In this document: piece by piece, positions 1 to 7,650 of the stretch
Layout: each line of letters begins with the position of its first letter
Position numbering within the stretch: position 1 is the stretch's first letter
From: Flavobacterium aquicola
GTDB lineage: Bacteria > Bacteroidota > Bacteroidia > Flavobacteriales > Flavobacteriaceae
DNA length: 64,000 nucleotides
Direction of reading: 5' to 3'
NCBI RefSeq assembly: GCF_003385115.1
Contig: NZ_QUNI01000004.1
Location: forward strand, 124,001-188,000
Notes under the pieces: model-generated
What the model was told of the DNA's origin: nothing
Database searches by the model: none
The model's input: the letters and a program-made list of their open reading frames with translations, nothing else
Program-made: the position numbers and the translations under genes

Positions 1-93
1 AATTTGTATCACATCTTTCGCCTTTTGTATATCTAACAAGAGTGTTTAACTCCCCAACTTTGCATCATCATTTAACAACAAAAATTTTAAATA

Positions 94-1227
94 ATGAGCA
101 AGAGAACAGATACAAAAAAAATATCCGAAACGTTTACCTTTAAAAACGGAATAGAAACCAAAAACAGCATTGCGATGGCACCCATGACAACTTGGGCAAG
201 CAATGATGATTATACCATATCTGATGATGAAATAAAACACTACGAAGCTCGAAGCGGAAACGTTGGCTTGGTAATAACTGGCTGCACCAGAGTAATGGCA
301 AACGGCATTGGCTTTAACAATGAATACGCTTCTTATGACGATTCGTTTTTACCGGGACTTAAAAAGCTGGCCACAGCCGCAAAAAAAGGAGGTGCACCTG
401 CCATACTTCAAATTTATCATGCGGGAAACAAAGCCGTTTTAGACCTTATTCCAGATGGTATTGCCGTGAGTGCAAGTCCTGTCGCATTAGTACCTTCAGC
501 ATTTTATGCAGGTGGGATCGCATCTCGTGAACTATCTCACGAAGAAATTTCGGAAATGATTAAGGCTTTTGGAGAAACTACGCATAGAGCAATAAAAGCT
601 GGTTTTGATGGAATAGAGTTGCACGGAGCTCACGGTTTTTTACTGCAAAATTTCTTTTCACCTTATTACAACCAACGAACCGATTATTGGGGTGGAACTG
701 CCGAAAAACGAATGAATTTTGCCCTAGAAGTAATCAAAGAAATTCAAGATGTAATCAAAAAATATGCAGACAGACCATTTCTTGTAGGTTTCCGAATTTC
801 GCCAGAAGAACCTGAAAGTTACAGAACTAAAGATACCTTTCCTCTGATAGATAAGTTGATAGAAAGCGGTATGGATTACCTACACCTATCACTTGGCAAT
901 GTGCTTGCACAAAAACCAATGGATGATGAAAATGGGGAGGTTACTATTTTAAATTTGATACTAAATCACGTGCAACAAAGAGTACCTGTGATTGCTGCTG
1001 GAGGTATCAAACAAGCGGATGATGCAACAGAAGCATTAAAAACAGGCCTATCATTGGTGGCAGTAGGTCACGGTCTTATCATCAACCCGAATTGGGTGGA
1101 ACTTGCAATAAATGGGGAAAAAGCGAATGAAGTTTTGAGTATGTCTAAGGCTGATGAACTTGTAATTCCTAAAAAGCTTCAAGGATTTATCAAGATAGCA
1201 ACAGGCTTTTTTCAGGTAACGGATTAA
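94..1227 (+). CDS. NADH:flavin oxidoreductase, Old Yellow Enzyme family
   Basis: A 377-residue single-domain FMN-dependent ene-reductase type protein, expected to reduce activated C=C bonds (enones, nitro compounds) in the cytoplasm with NAD(P)H. The TIM-barrel signatures are visible: QIYHAG at residues 106-111, the substrate-binding HGAHG pair at 177-181, and NQRTDYWGG at 193-201, followed by the FMN phosphate-binding region near the C-terminus (AAGGIK, then VGHGLI). It lacks the C-terminal FeS/FAD domains of dienoyl-CoA reductases, so it is the short OYE/YqjM-like class. It is followed 40 bases later by an NmrA-like gene and then an AraC regulator on the same strand, suggesting one unit. 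The exact substrate cannot be told from sequence. Confidence 0.93.
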   Translation: MSKRTDTKKISETFTFKNGIETKNSIAMAPMTTWASNDDYTISDDEIKHYEARSGNVGLVITGCTRVMANGIGFNNEYASYDDSFLPGLKKLATAAKKGGAPAILQIYHAGNKAVLDLIPDGIAVSASPVALVPSAFYAGGIASRELSHEEISEMIKAFGETTHRAIKAGFDGIELHGAHGFLLQNFFSPYYNQRTDYWGGTAEKRMNFALEVIKEIQDVIKKYADRPFLVGFRISPEEPESYRTKDTFPLIDKLIESGMDYLHLSLGNVLAQKPMDDENGEVTILNLILNHVQQRVPVIAAGGIKQADDATEALKTGLSLVAVGHGLIINPNWVELAINGEKANEVLSMSKADELVIPKKLQGFIKIATGFFQVTD

Positions 1228-1267
1228 CCTTCCTATTTCTTACAAATTAATCAAAAATAAAATAAAA

Positions 1268-2125
1268 ATGAGTAAAAAAATAACAGTAATTGGAGCAACA
1301 GGTATGATAGGAAAACCTGTAACCAAAGAATTAATTAAAGCAGGTTTTGAAGTAACTGCTTTTGTAAGAAGTATTGATAAAGAAAAGCATATCTTCCCAT
1401 CAGGGGTTACTTTTTTTGAAGGCGACCTAAAAAGTAAATCTAATATTTCCGAAGCGATCAAAGATGCAGATGCCGTTTACATCAGTATTTCAGCTTCACC
1501 AAGCAATAAGGAAGGCGAATTTAATCCTGAAAAAGAAGGTATAGAAAATATTGTATCGGCATTACAAGGTTCTTCTGTAAAGCAAGTAGGTTATCTTTCT
1601 TCGTTTTTAGCCCGAAATTATACCGGTAATTGGTGGGTTATGAATGCCAAGAAACAAGCTATAAATAAAATAAAAAACAGTGGTATTCCTTATACAATCT
1701 TTTATCCATCAAATTTTATGGAAAATTTTAATGGCGGTATGAGAGATGGCAATAAAATAAACATTATTGGTACTTCAAATGAAAAATCTCGATGGATAGC
1801 TGCGTCTGATTTTGGCAAACAAGCAGCTAAATCTTTTGAAACTGAGAAAGCTTTAAATAGAGAATATGCCGTTCAAGGATTAGAGTCTTTGACAACTGAA
1901 GAAGCATCAAAAATTTATATTGAAAACCATACAAAAGACAAATTAAAAATTGCAAAATTACCAATGGGAATGGCGAAGTTTTTATCTTTGTTTATAAAGC
2001 CTTTGAAATTTGCAGTGCCTTTGATTGATGTAATGAACAAGAATAAAGAAACATTTGAAGCTCAAAAAACTTGGGACGAATTAGGCAAGCCAACTATTAC
2101 ATTAAGCCAATATGCAAAAATGTAA
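1268..2125 (+). CDS. NmrA-like NAD(P)-binding protein
   Basis: A 285-residue atypical short-chain dehydrogenase of the NmrA / NAD(P)H-binding type. The Rossmann dinucleotide motif GATGMIG lies at residues 9-15, followed by the ELIKAGFEVTAFVRS strand-helix and a conserved YLSSFLARN segment near residue 110. The family includes redox sensors and quinone oxidoreductases (QorB-like), and the exact role here is unknown. It sits 40 bases after the OYE gene and 31 bases before an AraC regulator gene, so co-transcription is likely. The C-terminal 80 residues are basic and without a recognisable motif. Confidence 0.85.
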   Translation: MSKKITVIGATGMIGKPVTKELIKAGFEVTAFVRSIDKEKHIFPSGVTFFEGDLKSKSNISEAIKDADAVYISISASPSNKEGEFNPEKEGIENIVSALQGSSVKQVGYLSSFLARNYTGNWWVMNAKKQAINKIKNSGIPYTIFYPSNFMENFNGGMRDGNKINIIGTSNEKSRWIAASDFGKQAAKSFETEKALNREYAVQGLESLTTEEASKIYIENHTKDKLKIAKLPMGMAKFLSLFIKPLKFAVPLIDVMNKNKETFEAQKTWDELGKPTITLSQYAKM

Positions 2126-2156
2126 ATAAGTAAACCTAATTTAAAATAAATGCAAG

Positions 2157-3053
2157 ATGACACATTACAAAACAATAAGCGAATTACTTAAAGCCAACGG
2201 ATTTCCACCACCTGAGAATCCGTTATTGGGTATATTGACTTTTGAAGAAGATGAAAAATGCACATTTTTAGAAAAAGAATTTACGACGGATTTTTATACC
2301 ATTGCTTTTACAAAATTAAAATCGGGCTCTTTTCAGTACGGCAAAACAAAGTACGACCACGACAATGGCTCAATGGCATTTTTAAAACCGCATCAAAAAA
2401 TCACATTGAATGGCATAGAAAACAGTGAAAAAGGTTTTTTACTATACCTTCACGAAGATTTTTTGGTAAGCCATAACCTATATAAAGAAATAAAAAAATA
2501 TGGTTTTTTTGATTATGAGGTAAACGAAGCGTTGCATTTATCTCCCAAAGAAGAAACTATACTTTGGGAGCTATTCAATAAAATTAAAGGTGAATATTAC
2601 AACAATCAAGATGAGTTTAGTCGAGATATTATGCTCACCCATATTGATTCTATTTTGAAATATTCGCAACGGTTTTACAAAAGGCAATTTTTAAATAGAG
2701 CTGTTTTATCGGGTTCAATCACTTCAAAGTTTACCGAGATATTAAATTTATATTTTGAAGAAGGACAACTCCAAATAAAAGGCTTGCCAACAGTAAAATA
2801 TATGGCAACCCAATTAGCCTTGTCGGCAAGTTATTTAAGTGATTTATTGAAACAAGAAACAGGCAAAACTACTTTAGAGCATATTCACATAGCCCTAGTT
2901 TTGGAAGCCAAAAATATTTTGATGAGTACAGATAAAACGGTTGCAGAAACAGCCTACCAATTGGGTTTTGAAAATCCACCTTATTTTTCAAGACTTTTTA
3001 AAAAAGAAGTTGGAATTACACCTACGGAATATAGGGAGCAGTTTTTGAATTAA
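2157..3053 (+). CDS. AraC family transcriptional regulator
   Basis: A 298-residue regulator with an N-terminal cupin-like sensing half (about residues 20-180) and a C-terminal double helix-turn-helix (about 200-298). The latter has the classic AraC signature near the end: the AETAYQLGFENPPYFSRLFK block followed by a GITPTEYR tail. It follows the OYE and NmrA-like genes by 31 bases and is their likely local regulator (inferred from position). A broken AraC C-terminus at 12720-12970 is closely similar to this protein over the same helix-turn-helix, which suggests duplication or a shared source of the accessory genes in this region. Confidence 0.92.
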   Translation: MTHYKTISELLKANGFPPPENPLLGILTFEEDEKCTFLEKEFTTDFYTIAFTKLKSGSFQYGKTKYDHDNGSMAFLKPHQKITLNGIENSEKGFLLYLHEDFLVSHNLYKEIKKYGFFDYEVNEALHLSPKEETILWELFNKIKGEYYNNQDEFSRDIMLTHIDSILKYSQRFYKRQFLNRAVLSGSITSKFTEILNLYFEEGQLQIKGLPTVKYMATQLALSASYLSDLLKQETGKTTLEHIHIALVLEAKNILMSTDKTVAETAYQLGFENPPYFSRLFKKEVGITPTEYREQFLN

Positions 3054-3194
3054 AAAAAATGTGTAGCATTGGAGTTTAGACAGTTGTTTAACTGATTAAA
3101 ATGATAAACAATAGGGCACGACTGTATCGTACCAAAATAGAATTAGTAAAAATATCTTGATGAGGAGAATAAAAACACTCCCTTAAAAAAAGTT

Positions 3195-3551
3195 ATGGAT
3201 ATAGAAGCGTTAAGGACATTTTGTTTATCATTTCCTGATACACACGAAGGGATGCCATTTGCAGGATTTTTCAAAAATTCGAGAGCTATCTTGGTATTTT
3301 ATGTAGGCAAAAAAATGTTTTGCTTTTTTGATATTGATCGATTTGATTATTGCACCTTAAAGTGTGATCCTGAAAAGATTGAGGAACTCAGTGATCAAGA
3401 AGGTTTTGAAAGGCCTTTTAATTTGAGTCGGAAATACTGGATAAATGTTGAATTGCAGGGCAAAGTTTCCGAGGAAGTGTTAAAAGATTTGGTTGAGAAA
3501 TCATATAAATTGGTTGTTGCTGGTTTACAAAAGAAACCCAAAACAAAATAA
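3195..3551 (+). CDS. MmcQ/YjbR family protein
   Basis: A 118-residue protein of the MmcQ/YjbR (CyaY-like fold) family. The N-terminus MDIEALRTFCLSFPDTHEGM is the family hallmark (LR..CLS.PG..E..PF), and the C-terminal half has the expected NLSRKYWINVEL and LVEKSYKLVVAGL segments. Members are small and widespread; some are described as DNA-binding, but no catalytic role is established. It stands alone with 140 bases of non-coding DNA upstream, and no operon partner is visible. Confidence 0.85.
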   Translation: MDIEALRTFCLSFPDTHEGMPFAGFFKNSRAILVFYVGKKMFCFFDIDRFDYCTLKCDPEKIEELSDQEGFERPFNLSRKYWINVELQGKVSEEVLKDLVEKSYKLVVAGLQKKPKTK

Positions 3552-3617
3552 AAAAAACAGCTATGTCGGTTATCTGGAATTTATGGTACGATCGGCAATG
3601 AAAATGAAATGGAATTT

Positions 3618-4159
3618 TTACTTTTCAGCTAATTTTGCGGATTCAACGATTGCATCTCCGTCAATATAACGGACAGCATTGTCATCTTCAGACCGCCAAG
3701 CGCCACTTGAGGATTCATAAACAGCATTCTGGGCTCCTAATATCATCTTTTGCGAACGTGATTTCATAAGCAGAAAGGAACGCAATAAAAGCACCAATAA
3801 TGCTAAACTTGCATAAGGTCCCGTTTTTAATACAAGGTCAAGATCAGCTTCTGTTATATCTTCCAAAAAGTATGTCATACAGCTATGGCATTATTAACTA
3901 AGATGAAAACGTCTCCAAGCTCATTCTAAGTTTTCTTTACCGCATCAAAGATCATTGCGGTTACTGATATCACGTTACACAGCAACCACTTTTCCTCCAA
4001 AATCTTCAGTTTCTTTTACAGCTTCCTGCGCAGCCTCAAGGTTAATATCAACCGCTCCTATGCTTGCATCAGATTTAGCCAACGCTATTGCCACGCCTTT
4101 TTTCCAATACCTTGACCAACTCCAGTCATAATTGCTACTTTACTTTCAAGCATTTTCAT
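3618..4159 (-). pseudogene. Decayed short-chain dehydrogenase/reductase
   Basis: Read on the minus strand from 4159, the DNA encodes a typical SDR start: MKMLESKVAIMTGVGQGIGK, then, after a one-base frameshift in an A-run, GVAIALAKSDASIGAVDIN and a GGKVVAV block. An in-frame TAA follows it, then another frameshift, an additional stop, and LGDVFILVNNAIAV, which is the SDR NNAG motif. The last piece (3618-3878) is an 86-codon open frame starting TYFLEDITEADLDLVL. That piece fits the SDR helix after NNAG for about 45 residues and then ends in a tail I cannot place. At least three frameshifts or stops and the loss of the YxxxK region show the gene is dead. It lies downstream of the flavoprotein gene on the same strand and was probably its operon partner. 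Confidence 0.8.
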
Positions 4160-4186
4160 ATTTTTGAAATTTAATTAATTAACTTT

Positions 4187-4855
4187 TTATTCTTCTATTT
4201 GTACTGTTGGCATTACCAATTTGCCTTCTATTACAAGTTTTACCAAAAGTTCACCTGCTCCAATCTGGCCTATTTCACCTAATTTTTTATCGTAGATCTG
4301 ATCTACGAATTCTATTGCTTCTACCAAATATTGAGCTCTTTCCTGATCGGTAGCTCTTGGAACGCCTTGGAAATATTTTACTGCAATATCTTTGAAACCT
4401 ACCATTGAAAAAATATTGTCCCATAGGTATTCAATGCCTTTATATTGATTTGCAAGGGTTAGATAAGGATCTTTAGAACCAAAGGTAAAAAGCGAAAAAA
4501 CTCTCTTGTTCTGTAATAAACCACCGGTATAGTCATAACCAAAACCGGTAATAAAAACCTTATCGAAATAGGCTTTCAGAAATCCAGGTACTGATCCAAA
4601 CCAAATAGGACAAATGGTAACAATCGCATCTGCCCAAAGAACATCCTTCTGTTCTTGTTGTACTTCAGCAGTATAGGTTTTTGTTACAGTGGCCTTTAGA
4701 TCTTCCGGTCTCATTGTTGCATCGAAATTCATTTTAACGAGATCCTTTACTTTCACGTTTGCTCCTCTGGCTTCCATCGCTGGTACGACAGTATCTAATA
4801 TGCCTTTACAAAAACTGCCATCGTATGGATGGGCATAAATTACTAATATGTTCAT
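4187..4855 (-). CDS. NAD(P)H-dependent flavodoxin-fold oxidoreductase (NQO-like)
   Basis: About 222 residues with the flavodoxin_2 fold of NAD(P)H:quinone reductases. It starts MNILVIYAHPYDGSFCKGIL (FMN phosphate loop) and has DAIVTICPIWFGSVPGFLKA, the conserved P-W-x-G-x-P-x-x-L-K segment near residue 100. It probably performs two-electron reduction of quinones or azo/nitro compounds. An ATG six bases further upstream (4861) is possible, but 4855 matches family starts and leaves a longer leader behind the mapped promoter. It is divergent from an HxlR regulator, the classic arrangement for quinone or aldehyde stress control, and an SDR pseudogene follows it. Confidence 0.9.
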   Translation of the reverse strand: MNILVIYAHPYDGSFCKGILDTVVPAMEARGANVKVKDLVKMNFDATMRPEDLKATVTKTYTAEVQQEQKDVLWADAIVTICPIWFGSVPGFLKAYFDKVFITGFGYDYTGGLLQNKRVFSLFTFGSKDPYLTLANQYKGIEYLWDNIFSMVGFKDIAVKYFQGVPRATDQERAQYLVEAIEFVDQIYDKKLGEIGQIGAGELLVKLVIEGKLVMPTVQIEE

Positions 4856-4873
4856 AATCATCTATTTTTAATT

Positions 4874-4905
4874 AAAATTTAAACTTTACTTTTGTTAGTT
4901 GCAAA
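4874..4905 (-). promoter_or_regulatory. Promoter of the NQO-like gene
   Basis: On the minus strand TTTG (4905-4902) is followed after exactly 20 bases by TAAATTTT (4881-4874), close to the Bacteroidota consensus TTTG-N19-21-TAnnTTTG. It predicts a start a few bases before the gene. Its -33 element abuts the -33 element of the opposite promoter. Confidence 0.55.
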
Positions 4906-4929
4906 ATTAAGTGAAGTTGTATACATTTG
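4898..4929 (+). promoter_or_regulatory. Promoter of the hxlR-type gene
   Basis: GTTG at 4898-4901 and a perfect TACATTTG at 4922-4929 are 20 bases apart, matching the Bacteroidota sigma-A promoter. Because the promoter covers the GTG at 4911, translation must start downstream, at the ATG of 4956. Confidence 0.6.
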
Positions 4930-4946
4930 CAATAACTATACAAATG
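4924..4946. promoter_or_regulatory. Candidate HxlR operator (inverted repeat)
   Basis: CATTTG (4924-4929) and CAAATG (4941-4946) form a perfect 6-base inverted repeat with an 11-base centre. It overlaps the -7 element and predicted start of the regulator gene. Position and symmetry fit an autoregulatory operator of a dimeric winged-helix protein; no binding data are available here. Confidence 0.4.
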
Positions 4947-4955
4947 GTTAGTATC

Positions 4956-5309
4956 ATGTTTGAACATAATGACAAAACATTTCCTTGCGCTACAAGCTTA
5001 ACAATGAGCTCTATAGGAGGTAAATGGAAAGCGGTGATTTTAATGTATTTAATTTCAAAAAAGAGACGTTATAGTGAACTTCATCAGGGAATGAAGAGTA
5101 TTTCTGAGCGAACTTTAAGTCTGCACCTGAAGGAAATGGAACGTGATGGCCTTGTTAAAAGAAAAGTCTATTCAAAAAAACCTCCGTTGAAAGTGGAATA
5201 CGAATTAACAGAATTCGGGAGAACCTTGATACCTGTACTTAACGCCATTTATGATTGGGGTACGGCTGTAGGCGAAGCAGAAAATAAAGTTAAAAAGGTT
5301 TCTATTTAA
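4956..5309 (+). CDS. HxlR family winged-helix transcriptional regulator
   Basis: About 117 residues of the HxlR/MarR-like family: CATSLTMSSIGGKWKAVILM is the family core, followed by the RRYSELHQGMKSISERTLSL recognition region and the wing residues KPPLKVEYELTEFG. A single cysteine at residue 11 sits where YodB- and HypR-type members carry their redox-sensing cysteine, so quinone or electrophile sensing is plausible (inference). The start at 4956 is preferred over an upstream GTG at 4911 because a promoter occupies 4898-4929. It is divergent from the NQO-like reductase gene and likely controls it. Confidence 0.9.
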   Translation: MFEHNDKTFPCATSLTMSSIGGKWKAVILMYLISKKRRYSELHQGMKSISERTLSLHLKEMERDGLVKRKVYSKKPPLKVEYELTEFGRTLIPVLNAIYDWGTAVGEAENKVKKVSI

Positions 5310-5331
5310 TTTGTTTTTATTATAGTTTATA

Positions 5332-5418
5332 ATGGTTCCATTCGAACAAACAAAGGATGCACTTGTATACTTAGAATCAGGTCGATCAAAAGAGAAAGTG
5401 GTTATCAAAATGAAATAA
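5332..5418 (+). pseudogene. C-terminal remnant of a zinc-type alcohol dehydrogenase/quinone reductase
   Basis: A 28-codon open frame beginning MVPFEQTKDALVYLESGRSK and ending KVVIKMK matches the invariant C-terminus of MDR-type (zinc alcohol dehydrogenase / quinone oxidoreductase) proteins, which close with E-A-x-x-Y-x-E-S-G-R-x-x-G-K-V-V-I-K. Nothing else of the roughly 330-residue enzyme remains upstream, where the HxlR gene ends at 5309. This is the stump of a deleted gene, a further sign that the region is decaying. Confidence 0.65.
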
Positions 5419-5525
5419 ATTACTTTTTATGTATTAAAATTGATGACACTGAATAGAAACTCAGTCGTTAAATCGCTAATTATTTCCTCAAAACCCAAAG
5501 AATAATTAAAAAATACAAACCATAA

Positions 5526-5570
5526 AAACGCAGTAAAACAAAGGCTTTTGGATTACTGCGTTTATTTTTT
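5526..5570 (+). terminator. Rho-independent terminator
   Basis: AAACGCAGTAA (5526-5536) and TTACTGCGTTT (5553-5563) form a perfect 11-base stem with a 16-base loop, followed by a T-rich run to 5570. It separates the HxlR and remnant region from the TetR/efflux unit. Confidence 0.75.
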
Positions 5571-5580
5571 ACAAAAAAAA

Positions 5581-5593
5581 TGAACGTTGTTCA
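5581..5593. promoter_or_regulatory. TetR operator, site 1
   Basis: TGAACGTTGTTCA is a perfect palindrome with 5-base arms and a 3-base centre. It lies about 12 bases upstream of a perfect -7 element TACATTTG (5606-5613), in the -33 region of the tetR promoter. The same architecture recurs at 6269-6281, before the efflux operon. It is probably bound by the TetR protein encoded immediately downstream. Confidence 0.65.
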
Positions 5594-5630
5594 AAAAAAA
5601 ATACATACATTTGCAAAAGAAATTATAGTT

Positions 5631-6248
5631 ATGAGTGTAGCAGATAGAAAAGCCAGAGAAAAAGAAGCATTAAAAACTCTTATCCTAAAAGGAGCAAAAA
5701 AGCTTTTTATAGAAAAAGGCATTGAGCAGACCACCATTAGAAATATTGCCGATGAAATTGATTATAGTGTTGGGACAGTATATGTCTATTTCAAAGATAA
5801 AAACGCGATTTTGCACGATTTACATTCCATAGGTTTTCAGGAATTGGGTGGTTATTTTCAGGAATTGTTTACTATTGAAGATCCAATGGAACGCATCCGA
5901 AAAATGGGATTCATGTATATAAAATTCGCTTTAGAAAATTCTGAAATGTATGATTTGATGTTTAACCTCAAAGCACCAATGGAATTTCTGGAAAACTCTA
6001 ATAATGAAGATTGGGATGAAGGTGTAAAAACATTTGGTCTCGTTAAAAAAACAATTCAGGAATGTATTGATAAAGGGCATTTCGTCGGACATAATGTAGA
6101 ACCGCTGTCATTCATGGTTTGGAGTTTAGTTCACGGTATGTGCTGTCTCCAAATTCGTCAGAGAATCACAGGCGTTAAGTTTACAAATCCAGAAACCATT
6201 CTTTTTGACGGCTATAATGAGTATTTAAAAATAATAGAAAAACTATAA
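5631..6248 (+). CDS. TetR/AcrR family transcriptional regulator
   Basis: About 205 residues. The N-terminal helix-turn-helix is clear: IEQTTIRNIADEIDYSVGTV followed by YVYFKDKNAILHDL at roughly residues 30-65, and the rest is an all-helical ligand domain. The ATG at 5631 is chosen over the upstream ATG at 5580 because a -7 promoter element and a palindromic operator lie at 5581-5613. The gene is followed by a TolC/adaptor/RND pump operon whose leader carries the same palindrome, so it most likely represses both itself and the pump. Confidence 0.92.
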   Translation: MSVADRKAREKEALKTLILKGAKKLFIEKGIEQTTIRNIADEIDYSVGTVYVYFKDKNAILHDLHSIGFQELGGYFQELFTIEDPMERIRKMGFMYIKFALENSEMYDLMFNLKAPMEFLENSNNEDWDEGVKTFGLVKKTIQECIDKGHFVGHNVEPLSFMVWSLVHGMCCLQIRQRITGVKFTNPETILFDGYNEYLKIIEKL

Positions 6249-6268
6249 TATTTTTTTGACTAAAAAAA

Positions 6269-6281
6269 TGAACAATGTTCA
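6269..6281. promoter_or_regulatory. TetR operator, site 2
   Basis: TGAACAATGTTCA has the same 5-base arms and 3-base centre as the site at 5581-5593. It sits between the tetR stop codon and the tolC-type gene, just after a TTTG (6255-6258) that could serve as a -33 element, and 17 bases before the chosen ATG. Binding here would block transcription of the pump operon. Confidence 0.65.
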
Positions 6282-6297
6282 ATTTAATAACAATGTA

Positions 6298-7632
6298 ATG
6301 ATAAAAAAAACACTATTTCTGACACTAATCTTATCAGGATATCTGGGATATTCACAGACTAAGCTTGACGGTTATATTGAAACCGGATTAAAAAATAACG
6401 AAGTAATAAAGCAACATAATTTTGATATTAACAAAAGTATGTATGCTTTAAAAGAAGCTCGATCCCTCTTCTACCCTACTGTTTCTTTAAATGGAAATTA
6501 TACAAAAGCAGACGGAGGAAGAACAATTGACATTCCTGTAGGCGATATGCTGAATCCTGTGTACAGCACACTGAACCAGATAACCAATTCGAATGCTTTC
6601 CCTTCTTTGCAAAATCAGTCTGTTTTGATTAATCCCGATAATTTCTATGATGCAAAAATTCATACTACAATGCCTTTGCTGAATTTTGAAATTATCTACA
6701 ACAAGAGAATTAAAAACCAGCAGACTTCATTGCAAAAAATTGAACTGGAAATATACCAAAGGGAATTAGTCAAGGATATAAAAATTGCCTACTACAAATA
6801 CCTTCAATCGGTTGAAGGAATTAAAATTTATCAGGAAGCATTAGTATTGGTTAAGGAAAACAAAAGAGTAAATCAATCATTGTATAAAAATGACAAGATA
6901 AACCGTACCGCTGTTCTGCGAAGCGATAATGAGGTAATACGCATTGAGGCAAATTTAGAAACGGCAAAACAAGTCAGTAAAAACGCTCAATCGTATTTTA
7001 ATTTTTTGCTGAATCAAAAATTAGATACTCCAATTGAAGTGGATGAAAGTAAATCGCTGCCAACTGAGGCATTATCAGAGAATACCCAAAACAGGGAAGA
7101 ATTACAAAAACTGACTCAGGTAAAAGAAATAAATGAAACTGTCGGCAAACTCACGCAATCCTATTGGTTTCCGAAACTTGGCGGTTTTGCCGATGTTGGA
7201 TTTCAGGATTTTGATTTTAACGTAAATAAAGACTCACGCTATTATTTCGCAGGAGTAAGTTTAGAAATGAATATTTTTTCGGGAAATAAAAACAAATACA
7301 AACTGAAACAGGTCGAAGAAGACAGTAAAAAAATAAGTTCACAGACAGACAATGTGAGACAACAATTATTGCTTCAGTTTCAGGTTGCACAAAATAATTT
7401 GAAAGCTGCTTTAGAACAATACAATGCCAATAAAAATCAAAAGGAATCTGCCAAAAAATACAATGACGATATAACCAAATTGTATAAAGAAGGTCAGGCC
7501 ATCTACATTGAACTTCTGGATGCACAAAACCAATGGGTAAATGCCCAGCTTAACACTAATATATCGCTCTATATTTCTTGGATAGCTTATGCCGAATTAG
7601 AAAGAGCCAATGCCACTTTTACTTTAAAATAA
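6298..7632 (+). CDS. TolC family outer membrane efflux protein
   Basis: About 444 residues. The start at 6298 gives a clean signal peptide (MIKKTLFLTLILSGYLGYSQ), whereas upstream TTG/ATG codons lie in the operator. The mature part has two TolC-like repeats of long helices (YLQSVEGIKIYQEALVLVKE and, near the C-terminus, AALEQYNANKNQKESAKKYN with LYKEGQAIYIELLDAQNQWV), typical of OEP proteins. It forms the outer membrane exit duct for the RND pump encoded directly downstream, with the adaptor 18 bases away. Confidence 0.93.
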   Translation: MIKKTLFLTLILSGYLGYSQTKLDGYIETGLKNNEVIKQHNFDINKSMYALKEARSLFYPTVSLNGNYTKADGGRTIDIPVGDMLNPVYSTLNQITNSNAFPSLQNQSVLINPDNFYDAKIHTTMPLLNFEIIYNKRIKNQQTSLQKIELEIYQRELVKDIKIAYYKYLQSVEGIKIYQEALVLVKENKRVNQSLYKNDKINRTAVLRSDNEVIRIEANLETAKQVSKNAQSYFNFLLNQKLDTPIEVDESKSLPTEALSENTQNREELQKLTQVKEINETVGKLTQSYWFPKLGGFADVGFQDFDFNVNKDSRYYFAGVSLEMNIFSGNKNKYKLKQVEEDSKKISSQTDNVRQQLLLQFQVAQNNLKAALEQYNANKNQKESAKKYNDDITKLYKEGQAIYIELLDAQNQWVNAQLNTNISLYISWIAYAELERANATFTLK

Positions 7633-7650
7633 CTTTAAAAAGAAACTATT

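Noticed and set aside
3126-3593. ATCGTACC / GGTACGAT inverted repeat flanking the MmcQ-like gene
   Set aside because: Only eight bases, about 450 bases apart, with no transposase or target duplication; chance is the simplest explanation.
4911-4955. GTG start of the HxlR gene at 4911
   Set aside because: A perfect -7 element at 4922-4929 lies downstream of this codon, so it would not be in the transcript.
5205-5408. Minus-strand 67-codon frame over the end of the HxlR gene
   Set aside because: It overlaps the HxlR C-terminus and the dehydrogenase stump on the other strand and has no recognisable features.
5580-5630. ATG start of tetR at 5580
   Set aside because: It overlaps the palindromic operator and precedes the TACATTTG element; family alignment also favours the ATG at 5631.
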